From Dastarcus helophoroides (taxonomy: Eukaryota; Arthropoda; Insecta; Coleoptera; Bothrideridae): a stretch of DNA of 64,000 bases. The DNA is taken from assembly GCA_028583605.1 (NCBI GenBank), contig CM053327.1, forward strand, positions 4,897,316-4,961,315, read 5' to 3'. The first letter of the stretch is position 1. Every line of letters starts with the position of its first letter. The translations under genes and the position numbers were made by a program. Under the pieces are notes generated by a model. It saw only the letters and a program-made list of their open reading frames with translations, was not told where the DNA came from and did no database searches. Below are positions 1 to 14,800 of this stretch, piece by piece.

Positions 1-1744
1 AACGTGAAAATTACTGTACAAGTGCGTTGCTCGTGATTAGAATCGAATGTCAAATTGCATGAAATCTGTCTTCCGAGCGGCTGTTATAACTATGACGTAC
101 GTGACAGATATAAAATTATGGGTCAGACAAAAATGGGTTTAGATCTGCATTGCAAATCGTGGATGTAACTTCAGTAGCGTGCGCCCAGGCAACTATTTTC
201 GTATTTGACACTTGACGTTTCAATTTTAAATATTCTGCATTATTTTCTAAGTTAATATGTAAGTCGTGTTTATGTATGTGATTTGTGACATAATAGGAAG
301 GTGCTGCACTTTTCGCATAATGTCACAAAACCATTTTTGCAAATGTGGCAATGAATAGTCCTCCCAAGGTAAGGTAAATAGTTCACTTTTTGCAAGCGGA
401 AGGCTTTTCTGAATTTATTATTAAAGAAATTGTGGTGTAGAAATACCCTTCCCAACTGGTCGCTCTTCAAAAACACAATTTGGGAAACAAACTTGCGTAC
501 ACAGTACACAGTTTATAGCAAAAGAACTAAAAAGAAACAATAAGAAGACTGCAAAATGAACAAACCAAAAGGAGTCAAGAGGACTTTGAAATATTGGTAA
601 AATAGGAAAAATCAGAATCAGAAATATTGGGTAAATTTGTGCAAGCAATTTTCTTATAGTTATGTTACTTCGTTTTAAGTCCATTACTGCATCAGAACAA
701 AACATATTTTAGAACCAAGGATTAATCTTTAAGTTTAGTATTCCTTGTCAGTGTACTGCACCTTCTTGCAGAAACTATCATTCATGAAGGTCAAACAAGA
801 AGTTTTAAACAAATACAGATTGCTATGATACGTTCACACCAGATATTCCCAAGAACGACCAGAGTGTTATAACTACTGCGGAAACAGTGTAAGTTTTCTT
901 AAAAAAGAAAATGGTTTTTTCTGTTCTCTTTTTTTCATGCAAAGTTTGGGGCTGTAAAACATTTCTCCTACTGAAGCAACAAAAGAACCATGGCTGAGAC
1001 TGTGTTATCTAAACTTTCTTCTAACACTGATGACTTCTGTGGTATACATTTAAGGATTTGGAGTTTCCAAAATTTCAAACAGTCCGGAATATACCTTTAA
1101 ACGGGGGCACACAAATAATTACTTTCTTAATAGCAAAATAATTAAACAATTTAGCATTTCTTGTGCTTTAGGATGTTAATATAAAGAACATTACAATGAC
1201 CCTGAGAAAGGCTTTCAGAGAGGGAAAAGAATCTAACATATTGTTGCGTTTATTTCAAACTTATTTCAGAACACAAAATTTATGATTCACTTAACTGTCT
1301 GACTATTTAACTATCTGACTACCAGACTGGCTGTCGGGGGAAAGGCGATTGCATATTTATACCGTTCCAGGCTTCTAGATGGATCTCGAACATATCGGGC
1401 TCACGCTCACGAAAAAAGTCTAGAACGTTTATCTGCCCTATGAATTATTTTTGCGGCTGCTCCCCATTTACAAATGTTTCCAGAAAGTTCCTTACACTAC
1501 ATAATTACTAATACAAATTCTACAACTACAGTTCGTTTCATTATGCAAATCAAGACGACCCAATAAATATCCTAAAAGAAAAAAATATATTATATATTCA
1601 AGAAGAATCAATAAAGGATCTCAGAGTGAAAAAAAATGTTACATATGTTTTCTATAAATAATAAATAAATGAAATAAGTTTCTTAAGATTTGTAACCAAA
1701 GTAAAGTTAAAGTAACAGCACTATCAAGTACTTTTTCAGAAACA
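1..1744. other. Upstream sequence, no gene recognised
   Basis: AT-rich DNA left of the first receptor exon found. Only short ORFs without family resemblance occur on either strand. This stretch may be intron of the receptor or 5' flank; I see no convincing signal-peptide exon, promoter or RNA gene here. Confidence 0.4.
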
Positions 1745-1756
1745 AAATCTAGAAGA

Positions 1757-2075
1757 AGCTCTTCTGAAGAGTTTCGCCTCTGGTATGGTAGACATACTGA
1801 GTTATCGTGCTCTTCTGTCTAAACTTTCTTATTCTTTGTACCAAATTTTCAATTCAGAAGAGTTTCGCCTCTGCTATGGTGGACATACTGAGTTACCATG
1901 CTCTGATGTTTTGAAATTGGCCTTTTTTAATTTTTGTATATTTTATTTTTCATTTATTGTTTCTTTTTTCCTGGAGAAACCCTCTACGATAGTGAGCGAA
2001 ACGTCGAACACTTTTAGTAGTTCTTTGACACGGTCCAATCCCGGAAGAAGTATATCCTGTTCCGTGATAAGAACT
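1757..2075 (+). mobile_element. Penelope-like element terminal repeat, solo 3'-end fragment
   Basis: Closely resembles the terminal repeat of the Penelope-like element at 31061-32278. It contains one and a half copies of an internal unit of about 95 bp (gaagagtttcgcctctggtatgg... at 1767 and again at 1857). It then reads into gcgaaacgtcgaacactttt and the end ccggaagaagtatatcctgt. No coding part is attached. The hammerhead-like core seen in the intron 7 copy is damaged here (CTGGAGA instead of CTGAAGA). Confidence 0.7.
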
Positions 2076-2695
2076 ATACTTGTACCTTAATTTTTTAAAA
2101 ACTCTTTTATGTCAACATACTGAAAGCTTTGGGTTGCAATTCGCATTTTAACTGAAACAGAACAAGGAACCTAAGCAAAACACTCGATTCGTTCGCAAAT
2201 AGTTTCTGTATAAAAGCTCTTATTTAGTTAATCACCTTTGAAACCTACAATATTAGTTCAATAGAATATTTATGGGCCTGTCCGATTTTCAAGTATGCGC
2301 TACTATGATTACGAGATTAGCGTTGCTTAAGTTTTTGCAATATCTAAAATAACAATTTTAGGTTTTAGTTATAATACTTAGATATAGTTGTCAATTAATT
2401 TATATTTTAATGCTTTTTCGTCAATATGAAACATAGAAGATGTATGTATGTTTCGTAATTCGCTTAATTATTTCGTAACTTCTGGATGTTTGACCTTGAA
2501 TGGGAAACACGGTTTGTCAAATACCTTGAAGTATTGAATTATTCGAACCGGTTTTGGTTTACATCATTGTTTGTTGGTAGATGACACCACTAGTTTTTTA
2601 TATATAGAGTTTCTAAACTATAAACTTTGGATACTTCCAGGATGATGAAGTAGGGATTAAAATCATAAATTATTTAAATCGATTTACCATTTCAG

Positions 2696-2851
2696 GCGGA
2701 CTATTTCACCCTGCCGATGATAAGCAGGAAATTGCCTTCAGATATGCTGTGGAGAAAATCAACAGTGACAGGAGTATATTACCGAGATCGAAGTTAAATG
2801 CGCAGATAGAAAGAATGTCTCCACAGGACAGCTTTCACGCATCAAAAAAGG
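2696..2851 (+). CDS. Receptor exon 1 of the window (amino-terminal domain start)
   Basis: Acceptor is ttaccatttcag before 2696 and donor is gtaagaat from 2852. The exon enters with 2 nt of a split codon and leaves with 1 nt. It encodes [19 protein letters not shown] and the following EKIN segment, the first beta strand and helix of the periplasmic-binding-like amino-terminal domain. The missing upstream exon should end with one base of a codon (Gly would be normal for the family) and carry the signal peptide. I found no convincing signal-peptide ORF between 1 and 2690. Confidence 0.95.
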
Positions 2852-5800
2852 GTAAGAATTTTTTTTTATTTTTTTACAAATCCACGTTAGTGTTCATTAA
2901 ACCAAATTATAATAGCATATTAAACAACATGTATAGTCTAGAAAAGCAAAGTTTTACTAAACGTATGATGTATGATGTATGCCGGCCCTCTACGTTTTTT
3001 TGGCAATTCTATCAAAAATAAAAGGTAAAAATGAAAAATTCCGGTGTCAAAATCAAGCGTACACTTTTCAAAAGAGAAAAGTTATAAATTAAGAACAAAA
3101 TGACATAAAAAAACAAACTAAAATAAACTTTAAAAAAGGGTATGCATGGCCGGTATTACCCATAGTGTTGGGGTAATGGCGGCAGAAATAGTGGCAATAG
3201 TCGCAAATAAAAAGGTAGGCACCAAAATCGGAGCAAGGTCTAAGGGCCCATTGTTCACATGATGTGCATCTTATCCAGAGTTTCCTGTCCCTCCCAAATT
3301 CGCCACAAATTATGCAAATATTCTGGTTATGATCCTTCTCATGATCGCTGTCGATATCCTCTTATTCTGAATTTGATGTACTTGGATACTGAACACTTTT
3401 TCTGGATCGCTTTAAAGCAATTCGTATCTTTATTAAATATTTTTTGTCTTGTTTATTTTTTGCAATAATGTTGCAAAATTTTTTCTTGCAAAACTTCCTT
3501 ATTTGGTGTGAACGTGAATATTTTGAAGTGAAGGAACATAATCCTTGGATAATTTTAAGAAAAAAAGTTTATATCAACATTGGTCCGGAACCGTTTTATT
3601 TTTAAAATACAGTGTGTTGAGAACTAAGCAAAAATTTGATTTTTCCTTAAATACTTTTACATTCCTTGAAATATTTTTTATTAAATTTTGTTAGATAGTA
3701 ACTAGATATAAAAATGCATTTTTTTCAAAAAAATATTTGGTGTACTTCTATTAGTGGCATTCACGCCAACATGTATCTGTTACGAAAAATATAGTAAGAC
3801 ACAACTTTTTTTTTTTTAAATAAGTACAATTTCACAAACATTTTTATTTCTTGATAAAAATGCTTTCTTGACTTTTTCGTATGAGGACGGTTTTCGATTA
3901 ACAGATTCTTAAATATTTTTAATGAAAAATAAAAAAAATACTTCACTATTTACTTTTCTTAAAATAAAAATGGTTTCAACTAAAACTTTTTAATTCTTAC
4001 CAAACGTTATATCCTAACGGTTTTCGTTCGACGAATGTTTTTCGGTTAAAAATATAAAATTCATTTTTGATGGGTGTTTGATTTTCTTTTCTACAAATTT
4101 AATGTTCTATTTTACGATTTGGTTATTGTTGTTTCTTTACAAAAATGGATGTTAGGTAAGCTATACTTATGGCATTTTTAGAAGTAATTAGTTTAATATA
4201 ATTAATAAGCCTATACTATGAAATAAATAAACAACAAAAATTATACTAGCCGCACTTTAGCTTACACTACCGACTCCACCATGTAAATGCCCATGCAATA
4301 ACTTGCAGACATAGGATCTTGATAGTGCAGATAACACTTCCTGAGAGAATTTCCTTTTAAAAACTTTCTTCAGTGTAAATGCGCTCACACGTTGCTCTCG
4401 CAAGTGCTATCGCAAGTTACTATCCCATGTAAACTGCACATAAGTTCGAGCCATATGAATAATGCCTTAACTAAAGCATTAACTTTAATTAAAGATTAAC
4501 AAGTACTTTTAATTGTAGGTTTCATGAAATATATTTTTTAAGTCTTTTTTTATCGGGAAAATACCAGTCTGGCCGGCATTACCATTACCAGTATTCTGAT
4601 ACAGTTTTGTTTATTTACAAAACAATAGTTGACAAGTGTCATTTTTGTGGGTCGAATCAAGTTTAAATTACTAGATTACACAGTAGTAAAAACAAAAATA
4701 GTCTTTGCTACTGCAGAGAATTTAAAAAACTGTTCCCAAGGCATTATCAATTCTGCTTTACAAGTTTATTTAATCTTATTTTATGTGGCATCTTGTGTAA
4801 TTGACAGTGACGGTTACTATGCATTAAAGTAAGGTATCTATGCGGTAAGGTGCCGCTTTACTAAACGATTTCAAGTTTGGTAAAGTAGCATATAACCATA
4901 GATCTCACACTATGGATGAATCGAAGAGAGAAAACTGTGTTAGACGCACCCTAAGAGAGATGTATATAAAAGAGCACGTGATCCTTAGCAATAAACCGAC
5001 CTTTCTAGGCTGCTATGCTATTGTAAAGGGCAAATATTTAAAAAAATATTGTGGAATTTTTGTTTTTCGTTTAATTGTTAGTAAAATTTAATAGTTATGA
5101 ATATTGAACAGTTCCACGAAGTAAGGGTGCGAAATGTCAGTTTGAAATAAATAACTTTTTCGTGCGCAAAACAGTTTCGATGAAATGAACAAAAACACTT
5201 TTTCGCTAAATAAAGTTTTCTTGAGAATAAAAGGGAATGACGCCTTACCATTTTCCATTATACTTGGGAGGAACATGGCCTACAATATTAAAAAAATTAT
5301 AAAAATCCGTGATTCTTAAATTTGACTTTTCTCTAATAAACCATGTTTTTTTTAAAATAAAATTTAAACTATTTGACCAATCATTTCCAAAATCAATAGT
5401 GCTTTATTCTAAGTAAATTTGAATTGGTATAAACCAGAATAGCAATAATCGGTTAAGAACTGACTGACAATCCCATCTTAAAAGTATAACAAAAGTATCA
5501 TCATTTAGAGAAAGCTCTCTTCTAAACAAACACCTATATTACAACTGATTTGGTGCAAAATTACCCAAGCATTTTTATGGCGAAATGTTGTATTTTTTGG
5601 GTCTTTTCCAATAAAAGAGCAACAGTCGTGATGTGCAGTAGGAATAGATTTATAAGGTGAAATATATTACAAATAAGGTAAATAAAATGTAAAAAGCAAA
5701 TAAGTTCAAAATATTATAGTAAAAATAAGTAAATATGTACAAGTAAGGATCTCAAACATAAAATTGTGAATACATATCTTTAGTAATATAGTGATACATA

Positions 5801-8800
5801 TATGCCGATAAAAACTTTGTAATTCATTTATTAAACCTATATAAAAGTATATATAATGATTGTGTTATTAGTCCTAACCAAATTATAATTATCAAATTTT
5901 AGCGAAATCAATAGAGCCGTGGTATAAGATTAAATAATATTCAACTGCAAAATCTTGTTAAATTCTGTGACAATAAAATTATGTAATGAAGTATTTAATT
6001 TTGTAGATAAAACAATGCAGTCTACGTTCAATAAAATAGTGAAAAAAAAAAACAAGAAAATAATTGATTTACGGTTTAAATTCAAGCAATGCCCATATAA
6101 CTGCACGTTAATATTGAAGGCTTTTACCAACGGTCACGTGGCAAACCTTCCGTCTTCTCAGTTCCTCTTACGACTCTTAGTATAGAATTATTCTTCTCTT
6201 TGAGTTTACTTCACGAATTTGTATTTGCTGGCATAAGCAACGCTTCATCCATATTGCTAGATCTAGGCATATAATCAAGCAAAATGCGAAAAAATATGAA
6301 TTATTTGAAATTTACAACTTGGTGCTAAATCTACACAAATGTTCTGCTGGTAAAAATGTTGACTTATCTCCAGAAGTCGGTTTGACATTAACTTATTATT
6401 CCATAACGTAGTAACAAATGCTTATTTCGATAAGTACAAAACAAAATAATGAAAATATAAGCCTGGTAAGTAACGTCTTCACGTTAATTAAAATAAGTAA
6501 TTGCGAATCAGGAGTCCGGTAGTATTCAGATATCTGATTTTACATAAGTTTTCATAAGTATAAAATATTTACATATTTTAAAATCCAAATACTTTTACGC
6601 GATCCTGCATTTAAAGTTAAAAGTAAAACTAGCACTGCTATATTTTTGGGGAGAGAAATTTTTCACCGCGAAATATTAAGCAAAGAATAAAATGCAGTGC
6701 GAAAAATTTACAATTTGACTTATAAATACTGGGTGTATATTACGCCTCCAGACTTTTTTTATGAGATTATGTGAAAACTACAGTGTATAAAACCAAACCC
6801 CGCGACGTAGCTGACTTCCGAGCAAGAATAACGCTCGGTGACAACAGAGATGTTGAATAATGTCAGGAGATATTTTTATTCACAATTAGGATTCTGCCAA
6901 GATGTTAGAGTTGTCCTTCTTGGACATCTCCTGCATTAAGTATGGTTTGTTTTTTTATGAAATGAAAATATTAGATTTATATTTTGTTGTTAAAAATTGA
7001 AATTATTTTTTTCTGTTAATAAAAATAAATGTAGCAGCCATGACATTTTTAAATAGAGAATGAAAATACAAGATCCCCCATCGGTTTAAAATTTTTGGGG
7101 GTTGCTGTCACTCGAAGAAAGTTGCATCTAGCGATGAAATTTTTACCGAGGAGGATGTCATTTTATAATCTAAAATTGACGTGTCTCAATATTTTTCATA
7201 AATTTGTATAATAACTGAGATACGGAATTTATTCAATTTGGCTGTTCCGCACTGTATATCCTGTAGCACTCGATTTATTTTGTAGTATGTCACCTGTTGA
7301 GGAGTGGAGTTGCAGCTATTTTTGGTCCCCAGTCTGCTCACACAGCAAGTCATGTTCAATCTATCTGCGATACAATGGAAATTCCACATTTAGAGACGCG
7401 GTGGGATTACAGACTTCGTCGAGAGAGTTGCTTGGTAAATTTGTATCCTCATCCAACAACTTTGTCTAAGGTAACTGTCAATCTATATAATGTAACTTTA
7501 GCTAAAATGGTTCATAATGAAATATCTGACATCTGTAATTTAATGGACTTTACCAAAAAAAAAAGTTTTAGTAGGTATTAAATTTATGACCTCATAAAGA
7601 CAAGGTCAATATTATGCCGCCATCCATTTTCAAAAATAGTAAATAAATTATAGACAATGTAGTTTTATGACTCATCGAATCAACAAACATTACAGTTTGT
7701 CAATCCAGAATTGGACACAGGGCAAATCAGCAAAATAGCCGAACGGATAGCGAATGGACAACGTCATACATATTAATGGATATAAAATTCAGTAACAATT
7801 TGCTCATTTAAGGTTGTTGAGTCATTAGTAGACCTTTAGAGCGATCTATAACCTACAGTTACGATATGTTATTATTCGATACAAAATAGGCATAATTATT
7901 TTTTTTTTAGAAATATCTGATTTGAGTATTTGTATAATTAATTTTTAACTGCTGGCGTTCGATAGGAAATTTGTTAAATTCACATTTTCTATACAATATA
8001 AACTTGCTTTCTGGGAACACAATACCAACATTTTATATTAATCAATTCTCCTACATTCTAAAAAAATATTCGGAAAAGTAATTTTACAGACATGAGATAT
8101 AAGGATATAAAGATTAAATTAAGAAATAAAATTTAATGCGAAATTATCCTAGCGAACTATGAAAACAAATATAAACTGTTCCTATCAAATATTTAGATTC
8201 TTTAATATGCTGTCAGTACAATTCACTTTTGGTCATTTTTTTGCTCAATAAAAAGTGATAAATTCCATATATCAGAATTGTATGTACTTGGTAGATCTAG
8301 AATTTCTGTGAGAATTAAAGAATATTATAAGCAGTTATATTCACATGAGCTCAACGAAGACTTAGAACAAAATATGTAAATATTTTCTTTACTTTAAAAG
8401 CCGCATCTTACTAATTTTTGGCTGTGAAAATAAATATGACAGAAAATATAGCAGCTCTAGTTTCTGTAAGGTACGAGTGGGTATAAGTGGAAACGAATTA
8501 AAAAGCACAATCGATAAGTGAACGATATTCGCTTTGTTAAGATGTAATCATTAATGAATTTCTTTGCATTTTCTTTGCATGTCCCTTTTTTATATAATAC
8601 AATTAAACCTCGATATCCTTAGAATGAATTGGGTTACATTAATTCAAAAGGTACAGGAGCACTTTGTTGTTAATAATAATAATATCTATGAACCCATATG
8701 TAATTAAATATCAATTTAGTTCGAACATTTTTATTTTAGCTTGCCAGTCCCAGTTTGTAAGATCTTGAAATTATTATTTAAATAAATAAGATTGTTTACT

Positions 8801-11800
8801 TTTGTCAATCTTATTTGACACACGACTATAGGATATTTATAATCCTTAAAATGTCACCTCATGAAATTTGACAAAAAATACATTAGAATTCTTATTAGAC
8901 AGAAACGAAAAACAAAAGGACCAAAGTATAGATGACGAAACAAATTAGACATAAATAAAAAAGCAAAAATAAAAGTAAGAATTTTTTTTTATTTTGGTAA
9001 AATATGACATACAAATTGAGAAAAATTTCGTAGCATTGGACATGGGTATTTTGTTCTCATTAGAACTCAAAAATACATAACGTGGAACAAGGATAACAAA
9101 TAAAGAGGAAAGAAGCAGTTAAAAATTGTGGCCCACCAGAAAATTATCCTATTACAAATGATAATTGTTTATCTACAATTGAAACATTCCTTAAATTATA
9201 GTTATAAAGGTAAAATGCTGTAAGCTTTTTCACCAAATTACTGTCGTTTTTTAGAATTTGAAATAATATTTTGACAACTAAATACCAAGAACGTTAGTTG
9301 TACTGAATAATTCATGTTTTATTTTTTGCGTCAACAATTCTCATAAAAACGTATAATTTATTTCAGGCATATGTTGATTTAGTAAAGGCGTGGGGCTGGA
9401 AATCTTTCACTATAATATATGAAAACAACGAAGGACTCGTGAGATTGCAGGAATTGCTGAAAGCACATGGACCGTATGAGTTTCCTATCACAGTGAGGCA
9501 GCTTGGCGAAGGAACTGACTACAGGTAAATTTTCATGATAACTCTAATTATTAAACGACTGAATATTGGCTCTAGAGGGTGATTCTAAAAGTAGAACCAT
9601 AAATTCAGATTCGTATTTTAGGCCCCAAAAGAAGACTAAAAGTATATGTAAATATATGTCGCAGCACATTTCGTTTTCGAGTTTCGCAAATATTAATGAA
9701 ATAATCAGGAACTATCTTTCCACACCCTGTAACTCGAAAAAGAAGCGTTTTGCGACATGTGTTTATATGAACCTTTCGTCTTATTTTGGACTTTAAAACA
9801 CGAACCTGAATTTATGGTACTACTTTTAGAATCTCCTTGTATATCTAAAATTTTAAATGAAACTTTTGACAGAGTGCTTTAAATATCAAATTCTGACAAG
9901 CCCCTAACATGACATTTAAAGCATAATTTTGTTCATAATACCAAACCTACAAAAAAACAAAGTTCGTCCGTAGACAACTCATTAAAAAAATGTATAAATC
10001 CTAAGATATTGTAAATATTCGTACTGTTGTCTGTTGTCAAATACGGTGAAACTCGAGTTTTAAAATTGGATATCTCAGAGGCCTTTTACAGAATATGGCA
10101 TCAGTCTCTACTCGCTAGATAATCTTAAAGACTTGCATTGGGTTTTTATCATTCGATATCCAGTTCCGAAAATGACAGATCTCTTTATGTTGTCTTTGAT
10201 GGCATTGCGCCTAAGACATTTCCGATAAATGCAAGGGTAGCCCAAGCATCTGTTCTACTTTATGATCTGTCCCTGTGCCCTATAAATGATCTCTTAGCTT
10301 CAATTTCTAATTTGATGGGATATATAGCTCTGTAGAGGATAGTACCTGATACCATAATTTGATCCCTTAAATCATTATTCTCTGCTGCTTTAATGAAATA
10401 TCACATGCAAATGATTCAACCACTTGCGTGGTTTTGAAACTGCGAAAGAAAAATATGATGGGCCCTCCTGCCTTTAAAACGCGGGTTAATGCAACCAATA
10501 TCATCAGGGACGATAACTTATTATTTTCCTGAAAACAGCATTCTTAAGGGATACAAGAAACTTGTAGACACCAAATAAATTCCTATGCAGTCCAATTTGG
10601 GACAGTGAAATTTTCCACTTTTTTTTTCTGCAGAACTTCCAAACTCTGGAATTTGTTTCAACGCAGCATCTTCTCTGATAATTACAATTTGTCCTTATTT
10701 AAAATAGAGGTATTTCGCCGAATATTTTCACTTCCTTTTTCTGTTCCTAGTGTTCTAATTACATTACCTGATTACCCTTTGGGAAAGTATTAACAACTTT
10801 GGACTGCATTAATTCTTTTTGCTTTTTTGTAGTCTGTTATTTTTTCAGAAATATAGATACTGGGTTTTCTCTTGTATTTCATTAAGAATTGACAGTTACT
10901 TCAAGATTTTCTGAAACTGCCATTGCATTAGATCCTAATTTTTAACCACTGTTTCTGACTGAACACTTTTTGAACATGTTTTAACATTTTGGGTAATCCT
11001 CTTCGATGCCTCCGAAGTAGCTTCCAGGCTTTTTCCCAAAAAATGCTGACCGTACGTATTTTACTCTAAAACTTCATTAATATTAATTAGTTAAAAAAGT
11101 ATATGTATGTAAATACAAACAATTTATCTTGATGCAAGGTTTAACAAAGGCCTCGTAATAGAGCGAGCTTGAGGTTACGTATGAATAGAAAACTCCAAAA
11201 TTCAATGAATTGCGGACTTGGAAATTGCTTTATCAGAGACGGAATGCCTCGTTTTTTGTTGTATGAAATTTCTATGCGACGTAATCCCCATTTCTGTGAA
11301 GCCATTTTTCAAGTCAATCTAGCTGACAGAAAATGCATAAACCTGTTCTTATATTTATGATCGGAAGTTCTCCGCAAACTCCAAGTAAAGTCGTCATAAA
11401 CGTATAACTACCCAATAACGGCCACCCAGCTTAATCTGACCACTATCTTTGGCCGCAAATATTTATTGATACGCATTTCTGACTTTAAAAAAAACAGAAA
11501 TATAGTTACGCTCAAAGTCCTTCGTTCCCTATAAAATGTTGATTTGATTGTATTTTCTTTATCAATTATAGCTGACCAAGGCATTTCATGTGCGTTTTTT
11601 ACTATGAAAACGTCAAAATCGGAGTTTGGAGAAATTGTGAATAATTCTACAATGTGTATGGAAAGTGCGAGACATTTATGTAATTATTTTATAAATAAAT
11701 TTATAGTAATTACCAGTAGTGAAAGAATTGATGTATTATATATACTTATAGATAAAATTCATGAAATTATTATGGTCGAAAATAGGAACAATAATAATTT

Positions 11801-14800
11801 AAATATATCCTACGAATTTAAAAATCTCAGAGCCTATTTGCGAGCTACTCTAAATTAATTGATTCTTAAATAAATTTGTTTATAAGATGTTGCGGTTAAT
11901 TAAAAATAATATTTGATCACCACATATGCGGTTATTTTCAATTTTTCAGTAAACTTTATTTGTATAATTGTTTTGTTCAATGAATTCTTATTAACAAAGG
12001 TGCATTTTCTTAATCCCGACCGGCCCGCCGAATATGTCATATACTCCTAATTATTTGTTATAATAACTTAAAGTAACAAAAACAATAAGCTACATTGTGA
12101 CGAGTTATTTTATTTTTCGCTTCAGATTAGCAAGCAATGAATAATAGTAATAGTTTGAATTGTTCTAAGCAATCTCTTTTTAAATGTAGTGCCAATGAAC
12201 GAAGAATATTTTAATCAAGAAATTTTTTAAATTAGATAATTTGAGAACATAATTAATGGATTAATATACAGGGTCGACATTTTTAAGAAAATAAAATTTT
12301 AATTTCGATTTAAAACTGATTGATTTTGATCGAAAGTTTCCCACATTTTAGGATGGTTTTTGTATTTTTTTCTTCTAGAGGAGGGGAGGAGTATGTTTTG
12401 GGATTTCCCATTACAAAGACATTTTTAAAAAGAATAAAACGCATCTAGATTTGCGTTTGTCAAGCAAGAAAAAATTAAAAATATGAATTTTTTAAACGTA
12501 AGACTTTATGTAAAAGAGGTTCCAAATATGCACCATATGCATTTAAAGAAAATTAATAAAAACAATTGATTTTATAAAATAAAATTTTCAGTATCAGGAG
12601 AAGCTCTTTAAACATTACCAACATGCAAATAATGCACATTTGGAACCTCGGCTACATAACACTTTTAAAAACTGAAGAATTTTAATTTTGACCTAATTTT
12701 TGCTTTGATAAATCGCAAAACCAGATAGTGCTTTGTGTAATCTCCTTTTTGACAAGAGATCACAGGACATACCATCTCATTTAAAAAAGATGCGTTAGGG
12801 GTTAGTTCCCGCTCTTCTTATAGGGAAGAAAATATAAGACCCGCCATAAAATATAGCAAATTTTGCCCAAAAATAATGGAATTTTGTAAGAACAATTGTG
12901 GTTCAGTTTTCCAGTTAAAATTTATATCCCGTATAAACATTAATATATTAATAGAATATAAATCAGCTGTTATAATAATTTTTCCTAACACACCAATTTC
13001 AGAAACATAATATTTTACTAAAACATCCTAATGATCTCAAACATCTTAAACCTCTAGCTATAATATAATTTATCCTATTCTCAATAATATGATTTTCACG
13101 CCGAAAAAACTCAACTGAACAAATCTCTTATAGTGTACCTACAAACGGTGGCCAAGCTACAAAGTTGCATACTAGACATTTTAGATAGATCGTAAGTAGG
13201 GAAATATATGGTCGAAATATGAAAAAAGTCGCTATGGCGGTCGAAAATAGGAATTAAATTGTCTTTGGACTTCATGAAATTTATTATTAATTTCAAATTA
13301 TTTTGCTGTGAGAAAAATATTTGCTGCTAATTTTAAAGATATAGAAATGGCATTGTTTCCTCAGATATTTACAGTTTCATTTTATATCCGTTTTCAGTAA
13401 CTTAATAGCACTTATCCAAAAATGAACGCCGTTAGGTGGTTGGTATTTGGTACTTTTACGTTATTTCTCAAAGCTTCGCACTTGCTTTACTCACGACAGC
13501 TTTATAACATTTTCTTTGAAATGTTAGAAACAGCTAAATCTTTACGCCAGATATAACTTTAAAGGGATGTCTTAATAAACGCCTAACTATACAGGGTGAC
13601 TAGGTATGTATGGTATGGTATGGTAAAGCCCCGTAGTTCCTACAATTATTTTGGAAACAGAAATCTTTTTAATGAAAAGGTACATTATTATTATTATATT
13701 ATTGTATACTATACAGGGTGAATATATACACGGTAGTGCGCTAAAATTGCCCTTTTTTTCTGAGAGAATACCCTATATATTATTATATATTTAAATGCTA
13801 TACAAAATGCTGATAAATTCAATATCAAACAATAGGGGTCTGCGATTAATAGTTTTTGAGATATTTAGAAAATTTATGAAATTTCGGTCTAATTTCTTGG
13901 TTTCAGGGGACAAGATTTGTATTTCAATTTTTAAAGATAGCCAAGGACCAGTCCGTTCCACCAAAAAAAAAAGACATTTCAATGTTTAAAATGCATCTCT
14001 GACTGAGGTTGTTGGAAATTTATTTCTTAACCGTAATGAAAAACACTAATGAATACAGTTTTTACCGGACAATTTCGAAAAAAGTTTACAAAATCAGAAA
14101 TTCGACATATCTCTTTCCAACTACGATCTTACCAATTTAAGCTAAAATACACAACTGTTATTAAAGTACTTTAGCTTGATTAGGCCACAGTGTAGGTTTA
14201 ACTTACTTTCTTTTTGAAAATATGCTGCATACAATATTTCTAGTAATAATTTTGTTGCTGTCGTTGTTGGAAATGAGTTTATTTTCTTAATTTCCTCACC
14301 AAAACCAACGTAAAATTGACTAGAATGAACGAATGTTGCACCATGCACCATTTTTACACTTATTTGCCTAAATAATGTGAACTGTGCAAAGAACATAGAG
14401 CACAGATGCATAGAATTTAGGTATAGATGATACGCAGCATCTAAACCTATATGTTTTCTAATTAAAAGTTTATATTTTTGAAAATATGCAATTTATTTGA
14501 TAAAAATTAGAACAGTGAATTTAATTAGTGCATTTTAAAAACATTACCTTTGTTTAGGTCTAAAAAATATGAGAAAAAACGCATTTTACTAATACATCAG
14601 CGTAAGAGATCGCTGTTTTATTATTATTGAAAAATTCATAAGCTGCATTTAATGATAACTGCAAGTAAATAAACCAAATAAGTTGTTTTTTTTTAAGACT
14701 TCTGGTACAATTTTAAAAAAAATTTGAGAGTTTTATCCTTTTAAATAGAAAACACAACGATGATTTTAAATGAAAGAGCTTTTTTGTCTATATATATAGA

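Noticed and set aside
2749..2760. ATG-like start inside exon 1
   Set aside because: The frame continues upstream to the acceptor at 2695 and matches the family there ([15 protein letters not shown]), so this is not the start of the protein.
7287..7469. 60-codon + frame overlapping exon 2
   Set aside because: Alternative frame of a real receptor exon.
7690..7777. Short coding-looking stretch ([20 protein letters not shown])
   Set aside because: Fewer than 30 codons, no flanking splice sites that fit and no recognised family.
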